This document shows, one piece after another, positions 22,496 through 34,958 of a stretch of 64,000 bases of DNA. Position 1 is the first letter of the stretch; every line of letters begins with the position of its first letter. Source of the stretch: Polychytrium aggregatum (Eukaryota > Chytridiomycota > Chytridiomycetes > Polychytriales). The notes below the pieces were generated by a model. That model was given only the letters and a program-made list of their open reading frames with translations. It ran no database searches and was not told where the DNA came from. The stretch lies in NCBI RefSeq assembly GCF_025602895.1, contig NW_026516312.1:92404-156403 (forward strand), written 5' to 3'. The position numbers and the translations under genes were made by a program.

Positions 22496-24691
22496 TCAAG
22501 ACACGGATATGGTCGACTCGGCAACAGATCCGTTCGTTTCAACCGTCAGGTACACCATGCTTTTCGATGGAGACGATGTCGAGTGTTCGGTATAGATGGT
22601 CTGCTCGTCTTCGTTGTCGAGGTCAACTTCAACGTCAGTGTCAACGTCGTCATCGCTCTCGTTGAGGAACTCCTCGACCCGCTTTAGAGCCTCGGTGGCC
22701 GACGACGCGACATGTCCCAGACACTGGAACACATGGAACATGCCATGATATAGCTCCAAGCGGCAAGTGGTTTCGTCTCCTGAAGTCTGGACGATTTGCT
22801 GATAGAGCCGCATGGCATCGTCTGTCAAGACCTCCGAGTCACCAGCTTGCTGCAAGATCCGACGGGAGCGTCAGGATATAGTTTGAAGAGATGTTAATAA
22901 TTACACGCTGCTTCCGACCTGCCTGCGAACGCGTATCGGGGTGGCAAGAAGGCCATTGGCCATACGTACAATGAGTATTTTAAGCCCATATCCTTTGTAG
23001 CTTTCAAGAAGAGGTGAGAGGAAGCGGTTGCTGAGCGGCACCTCGCCGCGATAGCAGCGCATAGCCCAGTCGATGCCCGCAGAGTCAAGTGTCATGTAAT
23101 CTGACAGCTGATTGCGGTACCAGCTCTTTGATTCCAGTCCTGTGCAAAGGACAGCCGAGAATGGATCGAGAGTGCCATGGACATCAGCAAAGAATTGCGA
23201 GCATCATTCGCAGTACTGGTCATCGCTGGCTGTTGCGAGCCACGAGGAGCCCCGAATTTGGAAGACAAGGCTGTCCCTTGGGCCGCCCCAGAGCGAACAG
23301 CTGGCTTCGACCATCGAGATCGGGGATTCGAGCCCGATACAACCGCAGCCGACAAACCTACCTGTATCCACAAAGGGGGAGAGAAGTACAACGCGGTCGG
23401 GCATTTTCCAATCCAGCGCCTTGATAACGGCTAGCGCCTGCAAGATCAAGCCGCCGCCTGACGAGTCTCCGACCATGTAGAAGGGCTTGTTGTGGTGCTT
23501 GTGGACTCCGCGGCAAGTCTGGTCCAGAATGGCGTTTCCGCTATCACTGGCCGAGACAAACTCTACCGAGCACGAATCCTGCAAAGTACTGTCGGTGGAG
23601 AGGAGTGCAGGGGGAGGGAACATGGCCAAATATGCGGCAAGTACATCCTCGAGACCTGAGGGGAAGATAAACGTTGGGGACTTGCGGTAGTCCAGGGCAA
23701 AGACGCTTGCGTTGCGCGAGTCGCAGAGAAAAGTTGTCAGGGGGCGGTATGAGGTCGGTGATAGGAAGTAATGGGCACTGGTGCGGACAGAAGCCGATAT
23801 GGCGAGTCAGTCGGATGCACCGATCGTGTTCGCCCATGGCAAGGACAAACAGATCTACGAATGGCAAGGTTGATGGGCAGACTCGGGAGCCAGATGCACG
23901 ATAAGCGCCAGTGCACGATCAGCGCCAGTGCACCCCCAAAACACACATTCTCGTCAAGCCTGTATCGTAGATGTCCAGCAGCCTTACCCTCCGTGGACAA
24001 ACAGAATCACTGGCGAGGCTGGACTCAGTGGTGCCGTGGTCGACTCAACAGCGGGATCCTGGCCAGCAAAGTCCAGATCTTTCCTGGAGATCCATTCACC
24101 GCGGACCGAGCGTGAGGTTCGCAGCAGCGGATCTTCAATCGGTGTTGTCTTCGAGGTGCCCTCAGTGATGACATCCCGGACGAACTTGGAAAACGCCCCG
24201 GCATTGTGGATAACAATCTCGGCGTCGGCAATGGTGTGCGTCCCGGTAAACCAGACAGGTAGATAGCGCGATATGGCCTTGATGCCCTCGACGATCGCCT
24301 CGGTTTGGCGAACAAACCGGATGGAGTGGAACCCCTGCGGCGGATTCATGAACATAGTGGTCTTGACGATCGCGTGGGTGAGAGTGGTAACCAGGGACCA
24401 ATTGTGGTGAAGCGGCCCGTCGACAAGATGCACTGCGAGTGCGAGGAGTGAATTGGACAGGACCGCTACGGAGACCAGGAGCAGATGAACCACGAACGGG
24501 AGCGAGTGCGAGAGCTTTTGCACCAAGGAGGTGAGCTTTGGCGGAGGAGGCGCTTCTCTCGAGGTCATCGACGAGCAAGGCAACGGGAAGGGCCGACATG
24601 TCGATGGCGGGCTGGGCTGGGTGGACGGTGGAGGCACGATTGCGGCGTCTCGGGAGACGGCCTCGGGATCTTTCTCGGTCGGTGAGGGCAT
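22496..24691 (-). CDS. HSL-family alpha/beta hydrolase (Say1-like esterase) with N-terminal membrane span
   Basis: Four exons on the minus strand: 24691-23988, 23777-23362, 23139-22970, 22849-22496. Phases agree and the product is 547 aa. The oxyanion HGG motif straddles intron 1 (LFVHGG, then AHYFLSPTSYRPL). VFALDYRKSP and FPSGLEDVLAAYL follow. The nucleophile elbow GDSSGGGL, the acid in QAGDSEVLTDDA and the histidine in YHGMFHVFQ complete the triad. An N-terminal helix (LPFVVHLLLVSVAVLSNSLL) anchors it to a membrane. The hormone-sensitive-lipase family includes fungal steryl deacetylases and short-chain esterases; the substrate is not fixed by the sequence. The tail is acidic. The ATG at 24691 is the first one that gives this N-terminus. 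Confidence 0.9.
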
Positions 24692-25412
24692 TGGTGCGAT
24701 GGATGAGGGGGTGTGCGAGTGAGGGAGCGGTCGAGTGGGAGCTTTTGTATGTCGAATTCCCGGAGGCAAGCCCGAGGCCGCGACGACCAAGTATCCGCAA
24801 CGACGCGCGATTGTACCGCCGGAGAAACTCAGTCCCTTGTGGCGGTGCAGGGCTGTGTGGCGGGCGCGTTGTGGCGCCCCCTTGCAGGAGAAACGCGTCG
24901 TGGGCGAGGCCCAGGCCCGATCCAAGCGGCCGCACCAAGACACAATAGCACGGCACGAGATACTTGTGGAGCAACGATGTGACAATGGTATTGATGGTCA
25001 AGCATGCTTTGGTGGTGCGCCATCTCTCGAAGATCTCCCCGCAGGCACCACGCCGGAGTGGGTAAAGATACAACATGATATCCCTCGAACAGTTCCGCAT
25101 CAGAGAGCCTTTCCCCTCCAGGATCCCAAAATAAAGCAAAACAAAGAGAAAAAAAGCGAGAAGAAAGGAAGGCCACTTGCGCACATCCACGGCCGCCCAC
25201 CATCATTGTCGGCTATGAATATCCAAACAAACAGAGGATGAAAAGCAAGCGCAAGGTTTGGCCGGTGTATGTGAGAGGGAGGCATGTACAGTGAGCCAGA
25301 CACAGGGACAGGGCGCCAAACTGGGCTTTGTGTGGTCAACTCAATTAAATCAGCCCGTTGTGTATCCGAAATCGAATCTACCCTGGCAGGGAGACGGATA
25401 CTGTGGTCACCG
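24692..25412. other. Intergenic, hydrolase promoter side
   Basis: About 720 bases between the hydrolase start and the stop of the coiled-coil gene, both on the minus strand. An A-rich tract (25130-25165) is the only pattern. No gene is recognised. Confidence 0.45.
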
Positions 25413-27116
25413 TCAGGCGGCAGTAGCCTGCTTCTGGAGGTCGTGGCAGAGGCGCCGGATCAGAACTTTGTCTTGCTCGCTTCCGCTCCGCAGAAGGGCG
25501 TTTTCGCTTTCAATCACCCAGACGTGTGTCTCGAGCTGCTTGAGTCTTGTTTCCAGCGACGTCAGTTTCGCCCGGTAGACCGCGTTGTCCTGCCTGGCGC
25601 TGGCTTTTAGCCGTCCGACCCCAGGATCGACCTTGATGGGAATGCTCGGAGCCAAGGACTGGATATACTCCGAGTCACTGCTGGCTACGGCCATGGTCGA
25701 GTCGAAGCTTCGGTCTTCAAAGTACACAGGCAGCTCGCCCGAGAGCGCCGCAGGGTTCTCTTTGCCGACTGTGACTCGTCGCAGCGACTGGCTGCTTCGG
25801 AGGAGCTCGGCGATCTTCTTCTTGAGCAGCATGACTTCGCGCTCGAGCTTGGTGCGCCGCTCGTGTTCGAGCGCGACTTGCTTCTTGAGCTGCGCAATTT
25901 GCTGCACGAACTTGCTTTGGTCGTTTTCACAATCGACTGCGATCGAGCCACCGACACGATGGCACTTGTCTTGGAATGAACTTGTGTTAGCAGTCTCGTT
26001 GATCGAGACCGAGGCCAAGATGCCGGCGTCGCGGTTTTGGAAGTGCTTGATGATTTCCTGGAGCTGCTCGACCTTTTGCCGGAGGTCGGTGTTCTCGGCG
26101 CGCAAGAGATTGCGTTCCACCAGCATAGAGTGGTACTCGTGGCCAAGCTGCTGGGCGTTGGCCAGAGAGTCGCATTCAAGCGCAGGTGTGCCTGAATGCG
26201 CTGCGGCAGTAGTGCCACGGTGGGCGGTATCTTGCCCAGAGAGCGAGGATGCCTGGGTGGGCCGTCCATCGGGTCCACTGGACAAGGCCTTGAGGCGCTT
26301 GCTGGCGGGGCTATGTGAGTCCTCGCTCTGGAGATCTGTAGTATTCCGCTTCAGAGACTCGCCGAGCAGGGCCGCCGCGCCGGCGGTGTCTTGCCAGTAG
26401 TCACGGAAGACCTGGGCGATGGCAGGCACGAGGTGCTTCAGGGAGCCGTGCCGCAATGCCTCGACAAGATCGAGGCCGTAGCGCAGCGTTTCCAGGAGGA
26501 GACCTTGGTCGGGACGGTTTGCGGCCTGGGAGTCACCGCCAGAGACCTCCTTGAAAGTAAACACGATCATGGCTACGACATTCGCGGGACTCTTGAAGAG
26601 CTGGTGTCTGGGCATGCTGACGAGAGTATTGGATGGCAGCGACGATGACGGCATGGGGTTGCGCGACACAATGTCAGGAATGCGCTCGTCGCCGAGAGCA
26701 GACGGCTTGAGGATCGACGGGCAGCACAGACACAGGGCGAGGCAGTGGATAAAGTCTTGGCACGCGAGGAAATTGGGATTCAGCGGGTCGTTCTCGGGCG
26801 TCGACAGCGGGTACCACTGATTTAGTGCCTTGAGAAGAGCAAATGCACAAAGCTCGAAGCCGACGTTTTGGGAAGGGGGCTCGGGCTTTCCCACCAGCTC
26901 TATTCGCAGCGAGGACGTCGCGCTATCGAAGACCCAGATGGGTGTATCCAGATTGCCGGCGTGAGAAGGCGACGAGGGCGACGCCAGCACCACCGGGCAA
27001 GCAGAGTCGCTGGAGGCCACGACGGGCTTTGGCTTGAGTGATGCTGAGCCGTCGGGGCTTGCTCGAGAGGACAAGCTGCCTTTGCATGACGGGGAAGTAT
27101 GGCTGGGGGCGTACAT
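25413..27116 (-). CDS. Coiled-coil protein of unknown function
   Basis: The 567-residue frame from ATG 27116 has no intron signal I could justify. The N-terminal third has hydrophobic and Cys-rich helical segments (FELCAFALLKALNQWYPL ... FIHCLALCLCCPSILK ... NVVAMIVFTFKEV) that could be a folded domain. The second half is coiled coil in three blocks: ERNLLRAENTDLRQKVEQLQ, then QIAQLKKQVALEHERRTKLE, then RAKLTSLETRLKQLETHVW. I do not recognise the family. A scaffold or tether role would fit the shape but is not shown. It is divergent from the membrane-protein gene at 27713. Confidence 0.65.
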   Translation of the reverse strand: MYAPSHTSPSCKGSLSSRASPDGSASLKPKPVVASSDSACPVVLASPSSPSHAGNLDTPIWVFDSATSSLRIELVGKPEPPSQNVGFELCAFALLKALNQWYPLSTPENDPLNPNFLACQDFIHCLALCLCCPSILKPSALGDERIPDIVSRNPMPSSSLPSNTLVSMPRHQLFKSPANVVAMIVFTFKEVSGGDSQAANRPDQGLLLETLRYGLDLVEALRHGSLKHLVPAIAQVFRDYWQDTAGAAALLGESLKRNTTDLQSEDSHSPASKRLKALSSGPDGRPTQASSLSGQDTAHRGTTAAAHSGTPALECDSLANAQQLGHEYHSMLVERNLLRAENTDLRQKVEQLQEIIKHFQNRDAGILASVSINETANTSSFQDKCHRVGGSIAVDCENDQSKFVQQIAQLKKQVALEHERRTKLEREVMLLKKKIAELLRSSQSLRRVTVGKENPAALSGELPVYFEDRSFDSTMAVASSDSEYIQSLAPSIPIKVDPGVGRLKASARQDNAVYRAKLTSLETRLKQLETHVWVIESENALLRSGSEQDKVLIRRLCHDLQKQATAA

Positions 27117-27712
27117 AGCGAGGAATCGCAGTAATTGGAATGGAGAGACGGTGGGTGGAGCAACAAGACTAGATGGAGGGACGATGCGCAAGCGACACGA
27201 GCAACGTAATTTGGGCTGCGGCAATAGGAATTCAGACGCAAAACTAGCAATGACAACCGAATGGAAATGCAGAGAGGCAGCGGGCCAGCGAGAGCAGAGG
27301 ATTGGCAAAGGGATAGCGGGGCAGGCTCAGTATTCGTCGGGGCAATGCATCGATAGACGCGCAGACGGAGAGCGGGCCGACCGAAGTAATCGTCGGGCTT
27401 CGCCGATCGGGTCTGGTTTAAATCCAGGGCCATCGCAGCGCCGCAATGTTTCCCGAAATGGTGGAATTGGCGGGCCAGGAGGTCAGTCCATAATCAGTCC
27501 AAAAATGGCGATATGCGAAGACGCGACGGGCACGGGGACATGAGGGGGCAAGGGCAGGGGCGCGAGGACCGACAGGGCAAGGGCAGGGGCAAGGGCGCGA
27601 GTGGGGGCTGGCCGGCACAGCCACATGCTCCTGCCCCAATCTTCCAGCGCCATTGTTCGCTTGGCACAGCCAACCCCATATCACCCACGCCCCCTCAAGT
27701 AGCAGCCTGGAT
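27117..27712. promoter_or_regulatory. Divergent promoter region with G-rich tract
   Basis: A 596-base gap between two divergent genes. At 27543-27612 the plus strand has repeated GGGCAAGGGCAGGGG-type units with more than four G-runs, a possible G-quadruplex about 100 bases upstream of the plus-strand start. Confidence 0.45.
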
Positions 27713-29154
27713 ATGAACAGATACGACACAGACGACAGCATGCCTTTGACAAATCAGGGCTCGAGTGAAACTTATGCCGCAGAGTCGGTCGAGAGCGCAC
27801 TTCCAAGGGGCACTCGCCCGGATATCCGCGATATCCAGAGGATCATCTGGCTTATTCTGGCCGCAAACGTACTTACCATCATCTTTGTGGTGATTCCTGT
27901 GGTCGTGAACTTGCCCGATATTTCGTCCCAGCCAGGATGGTACGGCTGGGACGATGTCATTAGTCTGCTTGAGCCTATGATCACTCTCCCAATGTCCCTC
28001 CTCATCCTCTTCAAAAGCGGCTTCTTCTCGGGGACCAAGACGGACAGCCGAGGTAACAGTTCTTGGTCGGACAATGCGATCGCTGTCGGCCGCTGCGGAC
28101 CAGAGCAGCTGGGCTGGGCTGGGCTGGGCCGGCTCTCATTCCTCGCAGAGTCGTTTGCCACCATGGAAGCGGCGATGCATGCTGAGCAGCTTTCCAGACT
28201 CCTCTGAGGGCGAGTGGTGGAGAAAGACCGCCGTGGCTGACCCTGGATTTCCATGACACCGTCGTCGCCACCGCCGCTGCTGCTTGTTCGCCAGCGCAAG
28301 TCGGGTTGTTGGTGTTCTTCGCAGTTGCCGCAAGTATATACCAGCAAGGCGCCGGCTTCCATTCGGCCGCCCGCATGTTCAAGCATCCGATCCAGTCCTT
28401 CAACACCGCCAACCCCGACCTGGTCACCCAGTATCCGCAGCTCAATGCCATCTATGTCCGGATGCGGACCACCTGGGAGCACTACATCGGTATGTGGCCA
28501 GACACTGTCGCTGCGGAGAATCTGTGGCTTTGCAGAGCAGCGACGGCGGAATCCGGCCCATGTCGATGCTGGTGTCAAATGCACGCTGTCGTAAACCCGG
28601 GCAGCTCTGGTGACTCACGGCTCGCCACCAGGTCACTATATGTACGCCATCGGCGGGGTGCTGGTATCACTGGCACAGCTCTATGTCTACAGAAACACTC
28701 GCGCCCCACCCTTCAAGTCTCTCACAGAGAAGATATCGTGGGTGCTCGCTGTCCTCACTTACGGCATCACCATCGGCGGCGTCGCCATCCAGTTCCCGAT
28801 GGGCACCTTGGTGGCTCTGGTCCTGTGCGTCACGATCGGATTTGCCCTGTGCGGCGGATGGCTCTGGAAACACGGCAACTTCTTTTGGAACCGCGAGCAT
28901 CTCTTTTTCGTGCAGTACCTGTTTTATGCCTACGTCATCGGGTATGTACTCGCTCATGTGGACTGTCCCACTCCATCCAGCCTCGGCTCTGGCCATGCTG
29001 GGGGTGGAGATGTGCGCCAACGGCACTGTCACCGATCGGGCATGTTGCCTCAACTCGACTCTCGTTTATATTTCTCAGATTCGTCATCACGGTCGGATGG
29101 ATATCGAAATATGGTCTGCTGGCGAGAAACGAGGCCAACGGCGGGACAGTGTGA
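27713..29154 (+). CDS. Multi-pass membrane protein, family not identified
   Basis: Four exons: 27713-28052, 28301-28489, 28632-28941, 29079-29154 (GT-AG, phases 1, 1, 2); 304 aa. About seven hydrophobic helices can be counted, starting with IIWLILAANVLTIIFVVIPVV and ending with FVITVGWISKYGLLA. Between helices are conserved-looking polar residues: QGAGFHSAA after helix 3, and RTTWEHYIGHYMYAIGG where exon 2 joins exon 3. His/Glu/His placed at membrane edges is reminiscent of integral-membrane hydrolase or hemolysin-III-like folds, but I cannot assign a family. It ends 74 bases from the stop of the convergent APC5 gene. Confidence 0.75.
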
Positions 29155-29228
29155 TGGCCATCGTCGCTGGGCCTCCCAATGCCCCTCCAATACATAAGCA
29201 CGTTCGTCAGCACAAGCGCCAATGAACT

Positions 29229-32200
29229 TCATTTGACCTTCATCCGCTTGGACGATGTCGTGCTGGGCCTTTTCGTTTGTGGCATGTCGGTCTGCGGCGT
29301 CGTCAGATCCAAATACTCCTGCGCGACCGCGTCCCGAGCCTCGGTCTGTCCCAGTCGGTTGTGAAGACATGCTTGGAGGTGCAGCACTTGCAGAATCGAG
29401 CTGGTCCACCGGAGTTTGCGGTATGCTAGGCGGACGAGCGAGGACAAAGCGTTAGTCCCGAGCAAACAATCAACGATCGTCGATCCCCAACCCATGGTTG
29501 TCGATTCCCAGCCGGTGACTGCCCGCTGGGCTCGTCGGTAGAATCCCTGCAGCTGCCTATTGTCTTGTGCCGCGCCACCATACCGGCAAGAGATCGAGTC
29601 AGATGCTCCAAAGCGATCCCAAGCCTCTCGGCGGGGCGCACTTGTTGAGCGCCAGATCCCCACGATGCACTGAGACTCGGAGGCTTGGTCGGGGGCGGAG
29701 GATGTGTGTCCCCCTCGGCATCATCGTCGCCATCGTTGTCGCTGTCTGGAAATGAGATTTCGAACGAATCTTCGCTCAGTCGATCCCAATCTTCGCCACC
29801 GGACGGGACTGTGTCGCGAGCATCTGTGGCCGTTTGGATCAGGCACTTTGCGGACACGAAGAATGCCTCGGCAATGACTTCGAGATCGCTGACACCATAG
29901 ATCTGGTCTAGAACCTGGCCGATGATCCACAACGCTCGCTCGACCGAAGAGAAGCATCGGAGTGCGTCGGCAAGCTGGATGAGCGCCCTGAGTTTGTAAT
30001 CATGATACGAGTAGTGCTCCGCCAGCTTGAGCGAGGTGAGGATGAGCGGAATTGCCGAGGGAATGTTGCTGGTTTGCTGCATTCGAAACGGTGCCAAATA
30101 GATGCGAAGAGGAGAAATCCATGATGCGGAAGGGTGAGCAGACCGCCGAGCCGACCGTGTTCCAATGGCCCATGCAATCAAATGCGGATGGGCATGTTGC
30201 CGCTCAAGCTGCATGCGAGCTGACACAAAGGCACACGGAACGGCGATGCCCCAAGAGGGTAGCAGCTGGACATACAATGAACATTTTGGAGATCTCCAGT
30301 AGGTACGGAATAGCCATGATGCGGTCGGATCGCCGCGGATCGCTGACTTCCTCAAGAAGCTCGGACAACACCGAAAAGGCCTGTGGATTTGCAAACGCAG
30401 ACTGACTGTTAGATTGCCGCGCATAGGCCCAGGGCATCGGAATGCCACAGCAGACCGAGGCACAGTCTCCCTGGATGCTGTCGAGTCGATAGCCAAGCAT
30501 TCGAACAGGGCTATGCGAGCGACGCAACAGCGTCCAGCAGATGGAAATCCTGGTACAGGACTCGTACATACCTCGGTCCATTTGCCGTTCGCCTGAAGCA
30601 GCCGTGCCTCTTGGAATCTGCAGTCCATGCCGTCCTCGCGTGTCTCTGCCCACGAAGCCTGGGCCAACTGATGCTGTTTGGCTCCATCGAGGTTGTTCCT
30701 GAAACGAGTGGCAGCACGGATGAGTTGAGGGAATCTGTGCTCGCGATGGGCATGGCCAAGAGCATCGCCATCTATCGGTGCTGCACGTCGGAGCGGCGTA
30801 TGGGCACGGCTATGTCACTGCTCTAGTTGCCATCGACACGCACCTGCGCAGACAGTCATTGAAGAGTAGCCCTTCCAGACAGCGCTCGATTGTTTTCGAG
30901 CGCCTGCTGGCGGCAAGAGGCTGCTGCTTGTCTGCGGAGGCCCTGGATTGCTTGTACTGCTTGGAAAGAAACTCGCATGCACCGTGAACGTCGCCTTGCG
31001 CGGCTAGATGGAGTGCATGTCGGCATATCGACAACTCGTGGTTGGGGTCAAGGTCCGAGAGGGAGAGCGAACTTCCCGAATCATCCGACAAGAGTCGCGA
31101 CTGCTCGCTGTGCTGATGCGCTACTTTGTTGAAGCCTGAAACCACAAGCCGTTGTCTGCTGTGAGCCCGAGAAACTTGGCACAGCGAAGATCGTGCTGAG
31201 CGGTCGACCGATGGATCCATTTGTTCCTGTGCATGCTCCAAGCCGCTCAAGCCTCGTCAGCGCTTGCCCAAGAACGTACCATAAATGTCCCATGCGGTTG
31301 CCGAGGTGAGACGATATGCCGACTCGATGGCTGCGTTCCGGGTCTCCTGCGAGTACATGAACTCAGAGGCTTGTTGGAGATGCTGGAATGTCGACTCTGG
31401 CGAGGCAGCCTGGCGGATGCAAGATCATCGCAATCAATAATGAGACAAACAAACTGGCGAGGCGAAGGTTTGGAGCTGCCATCCCAAACCCTGATCGAGC
31501 CAAAGTACGATGGGCAGCTGGTGGCGACGTACGCCCATCAGATCGGTTTGGATGTTTCGCAGGGTCTGGGATATCTGCGTGACAGGCAGGGCGCCTTTGG
31601 TGCCGGCTGTGTCGGCAGGTCGTTCGGTAACCGTGCGTTGGCTCGTAGGGCTGATTTCCGGGTATCGATCGATCAGAGCCTGCTTCCAGCTGCCAAAAGA
31701 GTCAAGTCAATACTCCCAGCCACGGTGACATATGTGACAGTGTTGAGCGCGGCTCCGACATGGAGTGCTTGCCACATACTTGACCGCATAGTCGAGACCT
31801 TCCTCGTCTTTCAGCTCCTGGGCCGCGACAATGGCGCTGTTGACGGCCTATTTGTGCATCACAGCCGCGAGTCAAGAGGATTGTCGCCGGTGCAGTCAGT
31901 ATCGGTCTTGTCAATGCGAGGCTGGGTCGCAGGATTAGAGATAGGATTGCAGACTCGGACAACGGCAGAGTACTCGAAACGCACCGCCAGCGCTTCGCCT
32001 GGACACTCGAAGCGGTAGTAGAGCAGCGCCAGATGAAGCAGCGCATAATGGTACATGGGTCTAAGTTGGTGGGAGAGGTCTGTGAGCAAAGCAGCCAGGG
32101 CAGAAGACTGATGCCATCCTGGATTGCGATGGTTTGACGACTCGCGGGTGCCATCGAAGGCGTCGGCTTACCTCGGTTCGCTTGGGGGGTTTCGGTGCAT

Positions 32201-34233
32201 CAATGGCAGCGACATGTCAGATTTATCCTATGGATTGCCGCGCGAGGGACTGGAAGATTGTATGTAGCCATGAAGGACAACGAGACCAGCCGCTTACCTG
32301 ATCATCCAGAGGTCGAAGAAGCGATGAAGATTGTCCAGCGCCCCCTGGAACTCTCGGCTGCAGACGCACTTGAGATAGCTGCGGGCATGCACCACAAGAT
32401 GGATCACTAACGGCTCCTCGGTAGTGTGTCTCATAAGCGGCGACTGTTCAAGCAACAGCATCTCTGGCACACATGGGATAGTCAGCCTACTTGACGAAAT
32501 GGATGCGGACGTTTTCGGGTGCACTGCGATGGACCAAAGCAATTCGACTCTGAACGCTGTGCGATGCCGTGGGGCCATATCCTGGTTGAATATGAAAGGC
32601 GAAGAGTTGGGTTATCGCTGTGCATGGGGCTGATCGTGGCAGAGGGGATGGGGTCGGATGGGTGGGCAGGGACAAGGGAGCCGTGGTTGTATCGCGTGGG
32701 AACTTGATCCGGCAATGATTCAGAGACGGCACTCACGCAGCAGGAGCGAGAGTTGCTGTTGCAACAGCAAATCTTCGTCGTTGACGCTAATGACTTTTAT
32801 CAACCCGATCCAATTGCCCGCGATGCAAGCAAACAAGCATTCCCAACATGCGGATCGAGCCGGGGACACCGCCGACATGGACGCGGATTGCAAAACCAAG
32901 AGATCCGTTAGCACGGGTGCTGTTCGAGGTGTCAGTCCAACCCGGGCAATCGCAAGATGCACCGAATCGACGCCGGAAGCGGCCCGGGACAGCCTTATTT
33001 CTAGCTCGCAGCACAGAAGTACCTGAAGGAGGACACTGTTTCGCCATGCCGCTGGGCCAACTTGCCCCAGTCGCAGCCGAGGAGGTCTTGTAGGCCATGA
33101 ATGAATCAAAAAAGGGCACGACTTGTTCAAAGCCCATCTCCCGAAATTCGAGGCAAGCCTGGCGGACGTAGAGGCCGACTGCAGAGTTGCCGTCCTGAGC
33201 CGATCCAGCAATCGTTAGAGCCGCATCGCAATGAGTGGAGCGTATATCCATCCAACTCGAATCGGGAGCATCGAGGAGGAATGGGCAGCCGGCGAGATGC
33301 TGAAAGTACCATGGGACTGAGCTCCTGGGAGATCGAATTGCATGAGGCCAATGAGAGAGCAGACATGGAGGGAGGCAGATGCAGGGTCAGCAGCAGGATC
33401 GCAGCCCGTATGGACCGAGAAACTGTCTATCCCCTTGGGCGATGGCGAGGCTGGCGATAATCCACTCGTCCACTATCGAGCTGAGGGTCGATGTCAGTGC
33501 TGCTCATGCCGCCCGCTCCTCGGATACATGCCGATTGCGACAGCTCGTTTTCGGTATCCAGACTGGGCTGGTACAGCGCCTGGAACTTTTCGAATATCGC
33601 AAACAGATCATCGGGACTTTCGATCTCGGCAAGCTGGCGGATTGGAAGTGGAGAGGGAGAACATCAGATCGCCGCCAGACACCAGACGATGGTCAGTGCC
33701 CCTCGCAACGAGCAGCTCACACCAATACCGATGATCTCGGTCGTCGGTCCGGCGACATTAAAGCGCCTGGAGACATTGTGACTGCGAATAACCTGCTGCA
33801 GACCCGCTTGCCTTGTCGTCGATAGAGGCGGCTATCTCGGGCGAACACCGCATGCGAATGCGGTCCAAAAACTCGCTCAGCGCCGGCTCGACCGAGACAT
33901 TGATCAGATCGGACTGGATCGATTCAAGTTCAGTGCTGTTAGAGATGATGGAGAGAGGTATGCAGAGCCAGCGTCCGGGATGCGACGGATCGGATGCTGC
34001 GACCGAGGCTGCGGGAGCGATGGCGATGGCGATGGCAAAGTGGCTGGTCGACAGAGAGCAGGCACAGATACCTCGAGCGCATGCACCTCCTTTTCGATGA
34101 TCGGCAGCATGGCTCCGAGCTGGTCAGGCTGCAGACGGAAAAAGTTGAACTGCTCGATCAGAAACATCACGGTGATCTTGTGAGGGGTTAGAAACCTCGT
34201 ATAGAGCCGTTGTGGAGGCCGCGTGGTGGGCAT
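29229..34233 (-). CDS. APC5: Anaphase-promoting complex subunit 5
   Basis: A many-exon gene on the minus strand. Exon 1 (34233-34072) begins MPTTRPPQ and carries RFLTPHKITVMFLIEQF, the conserved APC5 N-terminus. Exon 2 is 33913-33812 and exon 3 starts at 33634. Later recognisable blocks are SAVGLYVRQACLEFREMGFE (about 33180), EDLLLQQQLSLLL (about 32760), SYLKCVCSREFQGALDNLHR (about 32340) and the APC5/TPR motif YHYALLHLALLYYRF (about 32030). The last exon ends with KRMKVK at 29229. APC5 is a TPR scaffold of the APC/C platform, the cell-cycle ubiquitin ligase. I did not resolve every internal exon. The intron after exon 2 has a GC donor (AAG|GCAAGC). A Ser/Asp-rich insert lies near 29700-29850. 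Confidence 0.87.
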
Positions 34234-34958
34234 GGCTCGATCGGCTGGGATTGAGGTGGAGGCGGATAGAATATGCGCAGATTGGGGACGGGACGTTTCA
34301 GCAAGAGCGGGACAGACACCAGGGAGATGGACGCGGGGAGATGGAACCATGAATCGAGAAGAGCAGAAGAGCAGATGATCGCCAGCCCAACGCGAACCGC
34401 TTGATCAGCAGCGACGCAGCCGGACAGCGAGCATAAGAGGATCACTGGATACGCTGTAACATGCGGCCAAGCCCAGAGATATAGATGTTCTATTTCAATT
34501 TGTTAGATCCGACTTGGGCCACGAGACAGGGCGCCAGACACATGGCAAAGAGGGGAGGAGCAGTCGAGATTCAAAGATGGGTGCAATCAAGGCCCTGGGC
34601 TGGGCTGGACCAACAGCCCCAGCCAGAGTTGCACTGATAGACAATGCACAGAAAGATCAGGAGACCGAAGCGCAATTGCGGCGGTACAGACAGGTTGGCG
34701 ACGAGGGAGTGTGAGGGATGGAATCAAAACGGAAAACAAGACAGAATAAAGACAGACACATCCAAGAGGACCATCCCACGAACGAGTCGTGCCTGGAAAG
34801 CCTGGGGGCCATTGGGTCCGCGGAACTGAGGGTATGGTGCGCAAGGCAGAGGCATTCGCACAGTTCATGGGAGCGGTCTGGAGATGCCCGGGTGCTTGTG
34901 GCATGCATGCGAGCCGGTCTAGAGCTCGGGCCATACATAGCAGACGCACTCTCGCTCT
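34234..34958. other. Intergenic, APC5 promoter side
   Basis: About 725 bases between the APC5 start and the stop codon of the WSC-domain gene. No gene or repeat was recognised. Confidence 0.45.
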
